Below are positions 27,012-36,700 of a stretch of 64,000 nucleotides of DNA, piece after piece. Location of the stretch: the NCBI RefSeq assembly GCF_003014555.1, contig NZ_PYGE01000014.1, forward strand, positions 81,248-145,247. The letters are read 5' to 3'. Both the position numbers and the translations under genes were made by a program. Under the pieces are notes generated by a model. The model was not told the origin of the DNA and did no database searches. It worked only from the letters and a program-made list of their open reading frames with translations. Numbering within the stretch: the stretch's first letter is position 1; the number at the start of each line of letters is the position of its first letter. The stretch comes from Haloactinopolyspora alba (GTDB taxonomy: Bacteria > Actinomycetota > Actinomycetes > Jiangellales > Jiangellaceae).

Positions 27012-27034
27012 ACGTGCACGAGGAGGGCGGCTTC

Positions 27035-27196
27035 GTGACCATCGAAGGTTCGAATCACCCGGTACGCGAAGCTCCGTCGGGCGAGACCGGCGGAGTCGTT
27101 CCTGTGTGTCCGTGCGCCCGCGGCGCACGGACCGGCCGGTCCATGGAAACGGCTGCTCGCCGCGATCGCACGCAGCAATTCTCCGGGCGCCCATGA
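27035..27196 (+). CDS. possible 53-residue small protein in Tad leader
   Basis: A GTG start lies 7 bases after AGGAGGG and opens a 53-residue frame (starting MTIEGSNHPVREAP, with a CPC motif and ending QQFSGRP). It ends 37 bases before the SAF-domain gene. It resembles no family I know and overlaps a strong hairpin. It could be a leader peptide, a real small protein, or chance. Confidence 0.3.
   Translation: MTIEGSNHPVREAPSGETGGVVPVCPCARGARTGRSMETAARRDRTQQFSGRP
27108..27132 (+). promoter_or_regulatory. 11-bp perfect hairpin in Tad leader
   Basis: GTCCGTGCGCC (27108-27118) pairs perfectly with GGCGCACGGAC (27122-27132) over a 3-base loop. This very stable stem lies about 100 bases before the first Tad gene, with no T-run after it. 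It may attenuate transcription, protect the mRNA, or bind a regulator. Confidence 0.5.
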
Positions 27197-27233
27197 TCCG
27201 CGAAGCCCGCCGATAGCCATCAGGACGGCCCCG

Positions 27234-27938
27234 ATGAGTTCGCCCCCCGCCCATCAGCCGACCGCGGAGCAGCAGCCTGAGGACCCCGACCTCGAGGCGA
27301 GCGAGTCCACGCTCAAGCCCGCTGTCGCGGCCCCGCCGAAACAACGCCGCCGCCCCGCCCTGATCGGGCTCGGCGTCGCCCTCGTGGCGCTCGGCGGTCT
27401 CGGCGCCGCGTGGCTGGCCACCAGCGTCAGCGACAGCGTCTCCGTCATCGCGATGAGTACGGACGTTCCGCGCGGCCAGGTCATCGAACGCGCCGACCTC
27501 ACCACGGCGGACATCAACACCGACCCCAGCCTCGAGCCGGTACGCGCGGGCCGTATCGACGAGATCGTCGGTCAGCACGCCACCAGCGACCTGTCCAGCG
27601 GCAGCCTGCTCACTCTCGACGCCGTCGCCGACACCGTGCGACCGGGCGACGGCGAGGCGCTGGTCGGGGTGGCCGTCACCGCCGCGCAACTGCCGGCCGA
27701 GCCACTCCGCCCCGGCGACTCCGTCCGCATCGTGGACACGCCGAACCCGCAGGACGACCCGCCGTCGGACACGCCGAACTCGATCGAGGCCGTCGTGGTG
27801 CGCTCCACCGTCGACCAGGAGTCGGGACAGCGCGTCGTCGACGTCGTCGTTCCCGAGGGTGACGCCGCCTCGCTCGCGGCCCGGGTGGCCACGGGACGGA
27901 TCACGATCGTCCTGATGTCGCGGACGGAGGGCGAGTGA
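27234..27938 (+). CDS. SAF-domain pilus assembly protein, CpaB/RcpC-like
   Basis: This 234-residue protein has a disordered N terminus, one membrane helix at about 43-63 (ALIGLGVALVALGGLGAAWL), and an external SAF domain with the typical ALSTDVPRGQVI-like sequence (MSTDVPRGQVIERADL). CpaB/RcpC proteins of Tad systems share this layout; with no outer membrane here, the domain probably acts in wall-proximal assembly. It is the first gene of the tad operon and its stop overlaps the next start (TGATG). Confidence 0.8.
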   Translation: MSSPPAHQPTAEQQPEDPDLEASESTLKPAVAAPPKQRRRPALIGLGVALVALGGLGAAWLATSVSDSVSVIAMSTDVPRGQVIERADLTTADINTDPSLEPVRAGRIDEIVGQHATSDLSSGSLLTLDAVADTVRPGDGEALVGVAVTAAQLPAEPLRPGDSVRIVDTPNPQDDPPSDTPNSIEAVVVRSTVDQESGQRVVDVVVPEGDAASLAARVATGRITIVLMSRTEGE

Positions 27939-28750
27939 TGGCCGTCGTCGTACTGACTTCCGCACGTGGGGCCCCCGGCGTCACCACCAGTGCGCTGGCC
28001 ATGGCGATGCTGTGGCCGCGGCCGGTGGTGCTGGTCGAGGCCGACGTCGCCGGCAGCAGCAGCATCCTCGCCGGCTATCTCCGCGGGTCGGTACCGCCGG
28101 ACCGTGGTCTGGTCAGCCTCGCCGTCGCGCACCGCCGCGGCGTGCTGGCCGAGCAGTTCTACGAGCAGACGGTCAACCTCATCGAGGACCGGGTACGGCT
28201 GGTGCCCGGCCTGGTCAACGCCCAGCAGGCGGCCAGTATGGACCGGCTGTGGTCCCCGCTGAGCATGGTGCTGTCCGGCCTCGAGCGCGCCGGCACCGAC
28301 GTCATCGTCGACGCCGGGCGGCTCGGCATGGTGCACGGACCCCAGCCGCTGATCCGTTCCGCCGACGCGGTTCTGCTGGTCACCCGCACCACCCTGCCCG
28401 CGGTCAGTTCCGCCCGGGCGCGGGTCGAGTCGTTGCGCACCGAACTCGTCGACTTCGGCCAGGGCGACGACACGCTCGCGGTGCTGCTGGTCGGCGAGGG
28501 GCAGCCGTACCGTTCCCGCGAGATCCACTCCGCGCTGCGGACCCCGGTGCTCGCCGCCATGACGTGGGACCAGGCGGCGGCGGAGTCGCTGAGCCACGGC
28601 GCGGCGTACGGACGCCGATTCGCCGCCGCTCCGCTGTTCCGCGGCACGCGGGTCGCCATCGGCGCCGTCCACGAACTGATCGATCGGCACCGTACCCGGC
28701 TGGCGCCGGCCTCCGGCGAGCAGCTGATGCAGGAGCCGACCTATGGCTGA
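27938..28750 (+). CDS. CpaE/TadZ-like ParA-family ATPase
   Basis: This 270-residue MinD/ParA-type protein starts directly with a variant Walker A (LTSARGAPGVTTSALAMAM). The usual KGGxGKT is RGAPGVTT, lacking both lysines. The A' region is VVLVEADVAGSS and the B region VIVDAGRLG. Loss of the signature lysine is common in pilus-localising TadZ/CpaE proteins. It likely positions the Tad machine. It overlaps TadA by 8 bases. Confidence 0.8.
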   Translation: MAVVVLTSARGAPGVTTSALAMAMLWPRPVVLVEADVAGSSSILAGYLRGSVPPDRGLVSLAVAHRRGVLAEQFYEQTVNLIEDRVRLVPGLVNAQQAASMDRLWSPLSMVLSGLERAGTDVIVDAGRLGMVHGPQPLIRSADAVLLVTRTTLPAVSSARARVESLRTELVDFGQGDDTLAVLLVGEGQPYRSREIHSALRTPVLAAMTWDQAAAESLSHGAAYGRRFAAAPLFRGTRVAIGAVHELIDRHRTRLAPASGEQLMQEPTYG

Positions 28751-30353
28751 CCCGGACAACGCCGCCTCGAATCTCGAGAACCTGCCGCTGTTCGCCGACA
28801 GCGGCTCACCGGACATCGGCGAGTGGGGCGACGGCCGCACGTTCGGCTCGGAGCGCGACGGTGCGACGGACCTGCGGCGCTCGTTGCAGGCCAGGCTCGC
28901 GTCGGCCGGCTCCAACGGGCACGGCCAGCCGACGGCGACCGGCCCGAACGGGCGGCACGCGTCCGGGCACGCCGACGCCGACGACGAGCCGGGCCTGCGC
29001 GCCCGCGACATCACCGGCCACGGCGACATCGGGCGGGGCGAGAACATCGACTGGGCCCTCGTCCGCGCCTACCGCGAACAGGCCGCCGACCAGCTGGCGC
29101 ACGCCCTGCGCGACCGCGAGGGCCTGGACGAGGCCGGCCGGCGCGAACTGGGCCGCAGCATCGTCGTCGAGCTGCTCGCCGACCACGCCGAGCACGCCCT
29201 CACCAAGGGCCTGCCGATCATCACCCAGGACGAGCAGATCCAGCTCGCCGAGGCGATCATGGCGGCGCTGTTCGGCCTGGGCCGGCTGCAGCCGCTGGTG
29301 GACGACCCCGACATCGAGAACATCGAGATCAACGGCCACGACAACGTCCACCTCATCTACGACGACGGCCGCATCGAGGAGGGCCCTCCGGTCGCGGACA
29401 GCGACGAGGAGCTCATCGAGACGCTGTCGTTCCTCGCCTCGCGCACCAGCTCGAACGAACGGCCCTTCTCGCCGACCAACCCGCGGCTGCACCTGCGGCT
29501 GCGCGACGGCTCCCGGCTGGCGGCCACCGCTTGGATCACCCCGCGGCCGGTCGCGGTCATCCGCAAGCACCGGCTGACCGACATCGGCATCCGCGAGCTG
29601 GTCGATCTCGACATGCTCAGCCCGGCGGCCGCGGCGTTCCTCGCCGCCGCCGTGCGGGCACGCAAGAGCATCGTCGTCTCCGGCGCCCAGGGGGCGGGCA
29701 AGACGACGCTGGTCCGCGCCCTGACCAACGAGCTCGACCCGCTGGAGCGCATCGGGACCATCGAGACGGAGTACGAGCTCCATCTGCACGACATGCCGGA
29801 CCGGCACCGCCGCATCGTCGCGTGGGAGTCGCGGCCCGGCAGCGGTGAGCGCGGCCCGGACGGGCGCGCGGTCGGCGAGATCACGCTGGACGACCTCGTC
29901 TACGACTCGCTGCGGATGAACCTGTCCCGCCTGATCGTCGGTGAGGTCCGCGGCCGCGAGGTGCTGCCGATGTTCAAGGCGATGCAGTCCGGCGCGGGGT
30001 CGCTGTCGACCACGCACGCGCACTCCGCCCGTGCGGCCATCGAGCGCATCGTCACCTGCGCCATGGAAGCCGGTCAGCACGTCACCGAGTCGTTCGCCTA
30101 CCGGCAGATCGCCGAGCACATCGACCTCGTGGTCCAGATCGAGCTGCGCGACGAGAGCAACGCCGGCGGTAAGCGCTGGCGCTACCTGACCGAGATCGTC
30201 GCGGTCGAGCCCGGTGAGCACGGCATGCCGGCGGTCACCGACGTGTTCCGCCCGGGCCCCGCCGGGACCGCGGTTCCCGGCACGCCGCCGATCTGGCTGG
30301 CCGACCTCGAGCGGGTCGGATTCGATCCACGGCTGCTCGACCAGGAGGGCTGA
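28743..30353 (+). CDS. tadA: TadA/CpaF secretion ATPase
   Basis: This 536-residue ATPase of the type II/IV secretion family has a disordered first 95 residues. An N-terminal domain follows (IENIEINGHDNVHLIY), then Walker A VVSGAQGAGKTTLVRAL at about 310, an Asp box and Walker B (LSRLIVGEVRGREV), and the His box (LSTTHAHSA). It powers Flp pilus extension and perhaps retraction through TadB/TadC. It is flanked by CpaE-like and TadB genes with near-contiguous ends. Confidence 0.93.
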   Translation: MADPDNAASNLENLPLFADSGSPDIGEWGDGRTFGSERDGATDLRRSLQARLASAGSNGHGQPTATGPNGRHASGHADADDEPGLRARDITGHGDIGRGENIDWALVRAYREQAADQLAHALRDREGLDEAGRRELGRSIVVELLADHAEHALTKGLPIITQDEQIQLAEAIMAALFGLGRLQPLVDDPDIENIEINGHDNVHLIYDDGRIEEGPPVADSDEELIETLSFLASRTSSNERPFSPTNPRLHLRLRDGSRLAATAWITPRPVAVIRKHRLTDIGIRELVDLDMLSPAAAAFLAAAVRARKSIVVSGAQGAGKTTLVRALTNELDPLERIGTIETEYELHLHDMPDRHRRIVAWESRPGSGERGPDGRAVGEITLDDLVYDSLRMNLSRLIVGEVRGREVLPMFKAMQSGAGSLSTTHAHSARAAIERIVTCAMEAGQHVTESFAYRQIAEHIDLVVQIELRDESNAGGKRWRYLTEIVAVEPGEHGMPAVTDVFRPGPAGTAVPGTPPIWLADLERVGFDPRLLDQEG

Positions 30354-30354
30354 G

Positions 30355-31269
30355 GTGTCCGCGTTCACGGCAGCACTGTCGGCCATGCTGATCCTCGGCG
30401 GGATCCTGCTCGTGGCCGTCGGGCTGGTGCCGCGGTCGGCGCTCGCCCGGCCGACCACCCGTACTCAGCGGGTCAAGGCGAGGTTCGTCTCGGCGACCGG
30501 CGGGCGCGGTCAGGCGGCGCGGCGGACCCGGAAGCTGCTCGGCGTGGGACTCGCCGTCGGCATGCTCGGGTGGCTGCTGACCGGGTGGCTGATCCTCGTG
30601 CTGCTCGCTCCGGTGGCACTGATCGGTCTTCCGGTCCTGCTCACGCCACCGTCGTCGTCCACGTCGGTGGCGAAGCTCGAAGCCATGGAGGAATGGACCC
30701 GGTCGCTGGCCGGCGTGCTCACCGTCGGTGTCGGCATCGAGCAGGCGATCATGGCGACGATGAAGTCGACGCCGGAGGCGTTGCGGCCCGAGGTCACGAC
30801 GCTGGCGGCGCGGCTGCGCGCACGGTGGCCGACAGTGGCAGCGCTGCGCGCCTTCGCCGACGACCTGGACGACGCCACCGGTGACCTGATCGCGTCGTCG
30901 CTGATCCTCGGCGCCACCCGGCGCGGTTCCGGTCTCGCCGCCGTGCTCGAAGGCCTGGCCAGCACGGTCGCGCAGGACGTCCAAGTCCGGCGCAACATCG
31001 AGGCCGACCGTTCGAAGCCGCGCACGACGGCGCGGATGGTCACCATCGTCACCCTGGTCGCCCTGGGGTTCATGGCGTTCAACAGCGGATACATCGAGCC
31101 GTACGGCACACCCGTCGGCCAGATCGTGCTGATCATCCTGCTCAGCTGCTACGTGCTGTGCCTGCTGTGGATGCGCCAGATCACGCGGCCGCAGCCGCTC
31201 CCCCGGATCATGGGCTGGAACCTGCGCGCCTCGAACCGCGGCAGCCCGGCCCGAAGCGAGGCATCATGA
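30355..31269 (+). CDS. tadB: TadB pilus platform protein
   Basis: This 304-residue inner-membrane platform protein of the type II secretion F family has a helix at the N terminus, two helices at about 60-100 (LGVGLAVGMLGWLLTGWLIL), a cytoplasmic four-helix domain at about 110-225 (LAGVLTVGVGIEQAIMAT, LILGATRRGSGLAAVLEGLA) and two helices at the C terminus. The GTG at 30355 follows AGGAGGG. It pairs with TadC to translate TadA motion into pilin extraction. Confidence 0.88.
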   Translation: MSAFTAALSAMLILGGILLVAVGLVPRSALARPTTRTQRVKARFVSATGGRGQAARRTRKLLGVGLAVGMLGWLLTGWLILVLLAPVALIGLPVLLTPPSSSTSVAKLEAMEEWTRSLAGVLTVGVGIEQAIMATMKSTPEALRPEVTTLAARLRARWPTVAALRAFADDLDDATGDLIASSLILGATRRGSGLAAVLEGLASTVAQDVQVRRNIEADRSKPRTTARMVTIVTLVALGFMAFNSGYIEPYGTPVGQIVLIILLSCYVLCLLWMRQITRPQPLPRIMGWNLRASNRGSPARSEAS

Positions 31270-32168
31270 TCTGGGAGCTGGGCATTCTCGCCGGAGCCCT
31301 GGCCGGGCTCGGCCTCACGCTGGTCATCCGCGAGCTGGCCCCGTCACATCCGCATCTGCGGGCCACCCTGGGCCGCCTGCACAACGACGCCGGTCCCGCG
31401 CCGTCCGTGCAGGTGCCGACGTCGCGACAGACGTCACTGTTCCAGGACCGGCTCGGGCGGATGCTCGAGCAGCGGCTGCCCACGCTGGTCGGCTTCCGGC
31501 TCCCCCGCCGCGAGCTCGACCTGCTGCGCATACCGACCTACCGGTACTTCGGCGAGAAGGCGCTGTGGGCGCTGCTCGGGCTGTGCTTCCCGGCGATCCT
31601 CACGATGACGCTGATGATCATGGGGGTGACGCCGCCGTTCAGCATCCCCGCGTTCGTCGGGCTGATCCTCGCGGTCGTCATGTGGTTCCTCCCGGACATC
31701 GAGACCCGGCAGAAGGCGAACCGGGCACGTGAGGACTTCACCCGCGCACTGGGCGCCTACATCGACCTGGTGGCGCTGGAACGCGCGGGTGGGGCCGGAT
31801 CGACACAGGCGATGGAGAACGCCGCCGAGGTCGGCGACTCCTGGGTCTTCCAGCGGCTTCGTGAGGAGCTGGCCAGGGCCCGGTGGTCCGGAACCACGCC
31901 GTGGGAGGGGCTGCACACGCTGTCCCGCCAGCTCGGCCTCAACGAGCTCGACGATCTGGCCGACATCATGCGGCTGTCCGGCGAGGAGGGCGCCACCGTG
32001 TACGAGAGCCTGCGCGCTCGCGCCGAGGGCCTACGTAACGCTACGTTGTCGGCCGAGCATGCTCGAGCGAACGCCGACAGCGAGCGGATGGTCATGCCGG
32101 TGGCCCTGCTCGGCGTCGTCTTCATGGCCATCCTCGCAGCTCCGACGGTGATGCGTATGCTCGAATGA
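31266..32168 (+). CDS. tadC: TadC pilus platform protein
   Basis: This 300-residue type II secretion F-family protein has an N-terminal helix (ELGILAGALAGLGLTLVI), two helices at about 95-145 (ALLGLCFPAILTMTLMIMG), a cytoplasmic domain (YIDLVALERAGGAGSTQAME; GEEGATVYESLRARAEGLRN) and a final helix. The ATG overlaps the tadB stop (ATGA). Its DUF partner arrangement TadB-TadC is standard for Flp pili. Confidence 0.88.
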   Translation: MIWELGILAGALAGLGLTLVIRELAPSHPHLRATLGRLHNDAGPAPSVQVPTSRQTSLFQDRLGRMLEQRLPTLVGFRLPRRELDLLRIPTYRYFGEKALWALLGLCFPAILTMTLMIMGVTPPFSIPAFVGLILAVVMWFLPDIETRQKANRAREDFTRALGAYIDLVALERAGGAGSTQAMENAAEVGDSWVFQRLREELARARWSGTTPWEGLHTLSRQLGLNELDDLADIMRLSGEEGATVYESLRARAEGLRNATLSAEHARANADSERMVMPVALLGVVFMAILAAPTVMRMLE

Positions 32169-32286
32169 CAGCCGACCCAGCCGCCCGCACCGAGAATTCA
32201 CCACCTCCGTCGTCACAGAGGCCGGCCGCCAGGGGCCTACTCAGTGTGACGGAGCGGACAACCGCTTCCCCGAGAGGACACCGACC

Positions 32287-32487
32287 ATGCTGCAACTCCG
32301 GACATGGATGACGGTCATGTCAGCTGAGCTGCGCGACCGCTACGAGCACGCCACCCGACAGCGCTCCGAACGCGGAGCCACGACGCTCGAGTACGTCGTC
32401 ATCGCCGCCGCGGTGTTCGTCGCCGCCACACTGCTGGTCGGCGTGATCATCGGCGTCATCAATCGCGAGCAGGCGAAGATCGAGTAA
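32287..32487 (+). CDS. Flp-type major pilin
   Basis: This 66-residue prepilin has a long basic leader ending in Gly, then ATTLEYVVIAAAVFVAATLL. That is a class III prepilin cleavage site with Glu at +5 followed by Tyr, the Flp signature, and a hydrophobic helix. It follows TadC by 118 bases and begins the pilin cluster. It would be cleaved by a TadV-type peptidase, which is not encoded in the window. Confidence 0.85.
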   Translation: MLQLRTWMTVMSAELRDRYEHATRQRSERGATTLEYVVIAAAVFVAATLLVGVIIGVINREQAKIE

Positions 32488-32492
32488 TCACC

Positions 32493-32930
32493 ATGGGCCG
32501 GACAGGACGACGGGTGCGGCGGCGGTGGCGACGCCGCCGCGCCGACGGGCGCGAGCGCGGGGCCGCGACCCTCGAGATCGCGATCGTCTTCCCGATCGTC
32601 CTGCTCATCACGTTCGGCGTCATCGAGGGCGCGTTGTGGTACCACGCCCGCAACGTCGCGCTGGCGGCCGCCGAGGAGGGTGTCCGGGCGGCCACCGGCG
32701 ACGGCGGCACGCCCGGCGCCGGCGTGGAGGAGGCGCGGGACTTCGCTCTGCGTGCCGGCGCCGACGACACGCTGAGCGCGGTCACCGTCAGCTCGACCAG
32801 CACGCCCAGCGAGGTCAGCATCACCGTCACCGGGCACTCACTGACCCTGTTCCCCGGCTGGTCCGGCCACGAGGTGACACAGACCGCCAGCGGACCGGTC
32901 GAACGGTTCACGAGCCCGGACGGGCCATGA
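32493..32930 (+). CDS. TadE-like pseudopilin 1
   Basis: This 145-residue protein has a very basic leader (RRVRRRWRRRRADGRERG), the cleavage-like site G/AATLE, a hydrophobic helix (IAIVFPIVLLITFGVIEGAL) and an extracytoplasmic domain of about 85 residues. It matches TadE-family minor pilins. It starts 6 bases after the Flp stop and overlaps the next start by ATGA. Confidence 0.85.
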   Translation: MGRTGRRVRRRWRRRRADGRERGAATLEIAIVFPIVLLITFGVIEGALWYHARNVALAAAEEGVRAATGDGGTPGAGVEEARDFALRAGADDTLSAVTVSSTSTPSEVSITVTGHSLTLFPGWSGHEVTQTASGPVERFTSPDGP

Positions 32931-33364
32931 CCCGCCGGCGCCCGCACGACCAGCGGGGCTCGGCGACCACCGAGCTCGCGGTGGTCGCGCCCGGACTGTT
33001 GATGATCATCGCGCTGCTCGTCATGGGCGGCCGGATCACCATCGCGGGTGGCTCGGTCGAACACGCCGCGGCCGAGGCGGCCCGCGCGGCCTCCCTCGCC
33101 CGCAGCGCATCCGAAGCCGTCGCCGACGGCGGGGCGGCAGCCAAGCGCTCACTCACCCAACAGGGACTGAGCTGTGTCGGGTCACCGTCGATCACCATCG
33201 ACGCACGCCAGTTCGCGCGCCCGCCCGGTGAGCCCGCCACCGTGACCGCCACCGTCACGTGCGAGGTGCGCCTGTCCGACCTGGCGATTCCCGCCGTCCC
33301 GGGCTCGCGCAGCATCACCGAGACCGTGCGCAGTCCCATCGACACCTACCGGATGCGCCGATGA
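32927..33364 (+). CDS. TadE-like pseudopilin 2
   Basis: This 145-residue minor pilin-like protein has the basic leader RRRPHDQRG followed by SATTELAVVAPGLLMIIALL, with Glu at +5, and an external domain with two cysteines (GLSCVGSP, VTCEVRL) that could form a disulfide. The ATG overlaps the preceding stop, and its own stop overlaps the TadG-like start, so the three pseudopilins are translationally coupled. Confidence 0.85.
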   Translation: MTRRRPHDQRGSATTELAVVAPGLLMIIALLVMGGRITIAGGSVEHAAAEAARAASLARSASEAVADGGAAAKRSLTQQGLSCVGSPSITIDARQFARPPGEPATVTATVTCEVRLSDLAIPAVPGSRSITETVRSPIDTYRMRR

Positions 33365-33789
33365 GCGCCCGCGGGCTCCGCCTCCGTGGTGACGACGGCG
33401 CGATCGCGATCTTCGCCGTCGTCATCGTGATGGCACTGTTCCTGGCCATCGGCCTGGTGGTGGACGGCGGCGGGCGGCTGCGGGCGATGCAGCGCGCCGA
33501 CGCGCTCGCTGCCGAGGCCGCGCGCACCGGCGCGCAGCGGATCCTCATCGGCGGCGACACCGACCGGCCGACCATCGACGTCACACCGGCCTGTCAGGCC
33601 GCGTCGGCCTACCTGGTCCAGGCCGGCGTCCAGCCGTCCGGGTGCGGCCGTGTGGACGGCGAGACGTTGCGGGTCAGCGCGACGGTCTCGTACGACAACG
33701 TCTTCCTGTCCCTGATCGGGCAGTCGACATCCCAGGTCACCGGCAGCGCCCGCGCCCGGCTCGCCCGCGGTGTCGACGAGGAGTACTGA
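33361..33789 (+). CDS. TadG-like pilus-associated protein
   Basis: This 142-residue protein has an N-terminal segment RLRGDDGAIAIFAVVIVMAL that resembles the cleavage region of TadE/TadG proteins but lacks Glu at +5. A helix is followed by the typical DGGGRLRAMQRADALAAEAAR motif and an external domain with two cysteines. It is shorter than Gram-negative TadG, as usual in actinobacteria. Confidence 0.82.
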   Translation: MSARGLRLRGDDGAIAIFAVVIVMALFLAIGLVVDGGGRLRAMQRADALAAEAARTGAQRILIGGDTDRPTIDVTPACQAASAYLVQAGVQPSGCGRVDGETLRVSATVSYDNVFLSLIGQSTSQVTGSARARLARGVDEEY

Positions 33790-33798
33790 GGAGAACCC

Positions 33799-36700
33799 GT
33801 GAGCACTCGAGCAGCGCAACCCCATCGGCCACGACGCGCCGTGTCCGTCGTCCGCGGCCTGCTGGCGCTCGTCGCGATCGTCGTCCTCCTCGTCGGTATC
33901 CCGGCCGCGCTGGTCGCCATCGCCGGCCCGCCGTTGCCGGACAGCATGCCGTCATGGGCGGATATCCGGTCCGCGCTGACGTCGCCGGGCGACGGCACTG
34001 TGTTCCTGGGCGCTCTCGTGGTGCTCGCGTGGCTGGGATGGGCCGGTTTCGCCATCGGTGTGCTCGTGGAGGTTCCGGCGGCGTTCCGCGGCCGGCGCGC
34101 CCCGCAGCTGCCGGTGGTGCGTTTTCAGCAACGCGCTGCCGCCGGCCTGGTGACGGCGGTGGCGGCGCTGTTCGTCGCGGGTCCGGTCGGGGTCGCCACG
34201 GCGGGCACGATGCCGCCGGACAGCGCCGGCCAACCGTCGGCACCGGCCACGTCGTCGTCCGCGTCGGCCACTGCCGATCCAGGACCGGGCACCGGGACCG
34301 GCGCCCGGACGGACAGCGGGACCGGCGCGAGGACCGCCGCGAACAACGCTGCTTCGCCGTCCGCTCCCGCGGCGCCGACCCGGCAGCACGTCGTACGCAG
34401 CGGCGAGTCGCTGTGGCGTATCGCCGAGGAACAGCTCGGCGACGGCGCGCGGTGGACCGAGATCGCCGAGCTCAACTACGGGGTCGAACAGCCCGGGGGC
34501 GGCGCCCTCGACCGCACGCACTGGCTCGATCCCGGCTGGCGGCTCTCGTTGCCGGCCGCGACCGGCGACCAGACCGGCGCGGCCGTGCCCGCGGCCGACA
34601 CGTCGTCGCCCGACACGCCCGCGGCGGATTCGGCGCGGTCGTCGACGCACATCGTGGCCGAGGGCGACACCCTGTGGGACATCGCCGAGCAGCGTCTCGG
34701 GGACGGCGCCCGCTACCCCGAACTCGTCGAGGCCTCCCGCGACACCGTGCAGCCCGACGGACGGCAGCTGCGCGACCCCGACGTCATCCTGCCGGGATGG
34801 AAGATCACCGTTCCCGGTACCGGCGCGCCGGTGAGCGAACCGCCGGCCGCGCAGCAGCCGGACGACACCCGGCCGCAGCAGCCGGAACAGCCGGCACCGG
34901 AAGAGCCGCCGGCGGCCGAGCAGAACCCGCCCGCCGAGGACGAGCCGCCGGCCTCCGAGGACACCGGGGCGGGCGACACCGACACCGAGAACACCGGCGC
35001 AGGTGACACCGGAGCCGAGGAACGCCCGCCCGCGGACGACGCCGTTCCCGACGAGAACGACGTCCCGGCAGGCGGGGACGCCGAAGGCGAGGTCGGCGCC
35101 GACGCGGACGCGGCCACCGCCGCCAGCGGTGATGCCGACTTCCCGGTCCGTACCGCTGCGGGCGTCGGCTCGCTGCTCGCCGCCGGCGTGCTGGCCTACC
35201 TGGCGGCCAAGCGCCGAGGCCAGCAGCGGCGCCGCCGTCCCGGCGAGCGCATCGCGAAGCCCACCAGCGCCGCCGCCGTCGCCGAACGCGACCTGCGCAC
35301 GGTCACCGACCCGATGAGCGTCGAGCATGTCGACGTGGCGCTGCGCGAGCTCGCCGTGAGCTGCGCACGCCGCGGCGTCGCGCTGCCGCCGCTGCGGGTC
35401 GCCCGCCTGACCTCGGAACAGTTCGAGCTGTACCTGACCGAGCCCGCGAGCCTGCCGTCGCCGTTCGTCGCGACCGACCAGGAACACGTGTGGTTCCTGC
35501 CGGCGGGTGCGCGCGCCGAGCTCGACGCGACCGAGATCGCTGAGGTCGCCGCGCCGTATCCGAGCCTGGTCACCGTCGGGCACGGGCCCGAGAACGGCCA
35601 CCTGCTGCTCGACCTCGAACGGCTCGGCACGCTCGCCGTCACCGGACCGCCCGAACGCACCCGGGCCGTCATGGCCGCACTCGCCGTCGAGCTGGCGACC
35701 AGCCCTTGGGCCGACGACGCCCAGGTCACGCTGGTGGGTACGTCCCCGGAACTGGCCGACGGGCTGGACACCGGCCGGGTGCGGCATCTCGATGCCGTCG
35801 ACCCGCTGCTCGACGAGCTCGCCGGTCGTGCCGAGGCCGACCGGCTCGCGCTGCACCGCTCGGGCGCCGCCTCACTCGACGACGCGCGCGCCCGAGGGGT
35901 CGCCGCCGCGGCATGGACACCCGAGATCGTGCTGCTGGCCGAGCCGTTGACGCCCGAGCAGCACCGGCGCCTGGACGAGCTGGTCGACACCGTGCCCCGA
36001 GTCGCGGTCGCCGCGGTGACGCACGAGGGCTCCGCCGGGCGCGACCACGACGGCTGGTCGCTCGAACTGAGCCCCACCGACGCCGACCTGGCGACACTTC
36101 TCCCGGTCGGCGTCGACCTCAGTCCGCAGCGTCTCGACCACGAGCAGTACCGGCGGATCCTCGGCCTGCTCGGCATCGCCGAACAACCGGCCACGGCGCA
36201 GCGGAGCGCACCGCCGCGCGAGCACCCCCGGCCCGGTGCCACCACCGGCACCGTTCAGCCGGACGCCGGCACCTCGGCGTTCGACAACCCTGCCGGCGCG
36301 CCGTTGCTCGCGGACCTGCCGGACGGCGAGGAGCCGGAGGCACCGCCGACCGGGGCTCCGCCGGCAGCGGCTCCGGCGGGTCCAGCGGATCCAGCGGATC
36401 CAGCGGGTCCGTCCGCCGTGCCGGACGTCATCGATGCCGGCGCCGTCCCAGTCCGTACCGAACCGCCGTCGTCCGACGGGCCCACGATCATGTTGCTCGG
36501 GCCGGTCGAGGTCGAGAACGCCGAAGGACCCGTCGAGCAGTCGAAGTACCGGCAGCTGACCGAGATCGCCGCCTACATCGCGCTGCAGCCGGGGCTGAGT
36601 CACACCGCACTGGACGAGGCGATCTGGCCGGGAAGCCGGGTCACCCAGAACACCCGGAACACGGCGATCTCCAAGCTGCGCCGCTGGTTCGGCAGCGACG

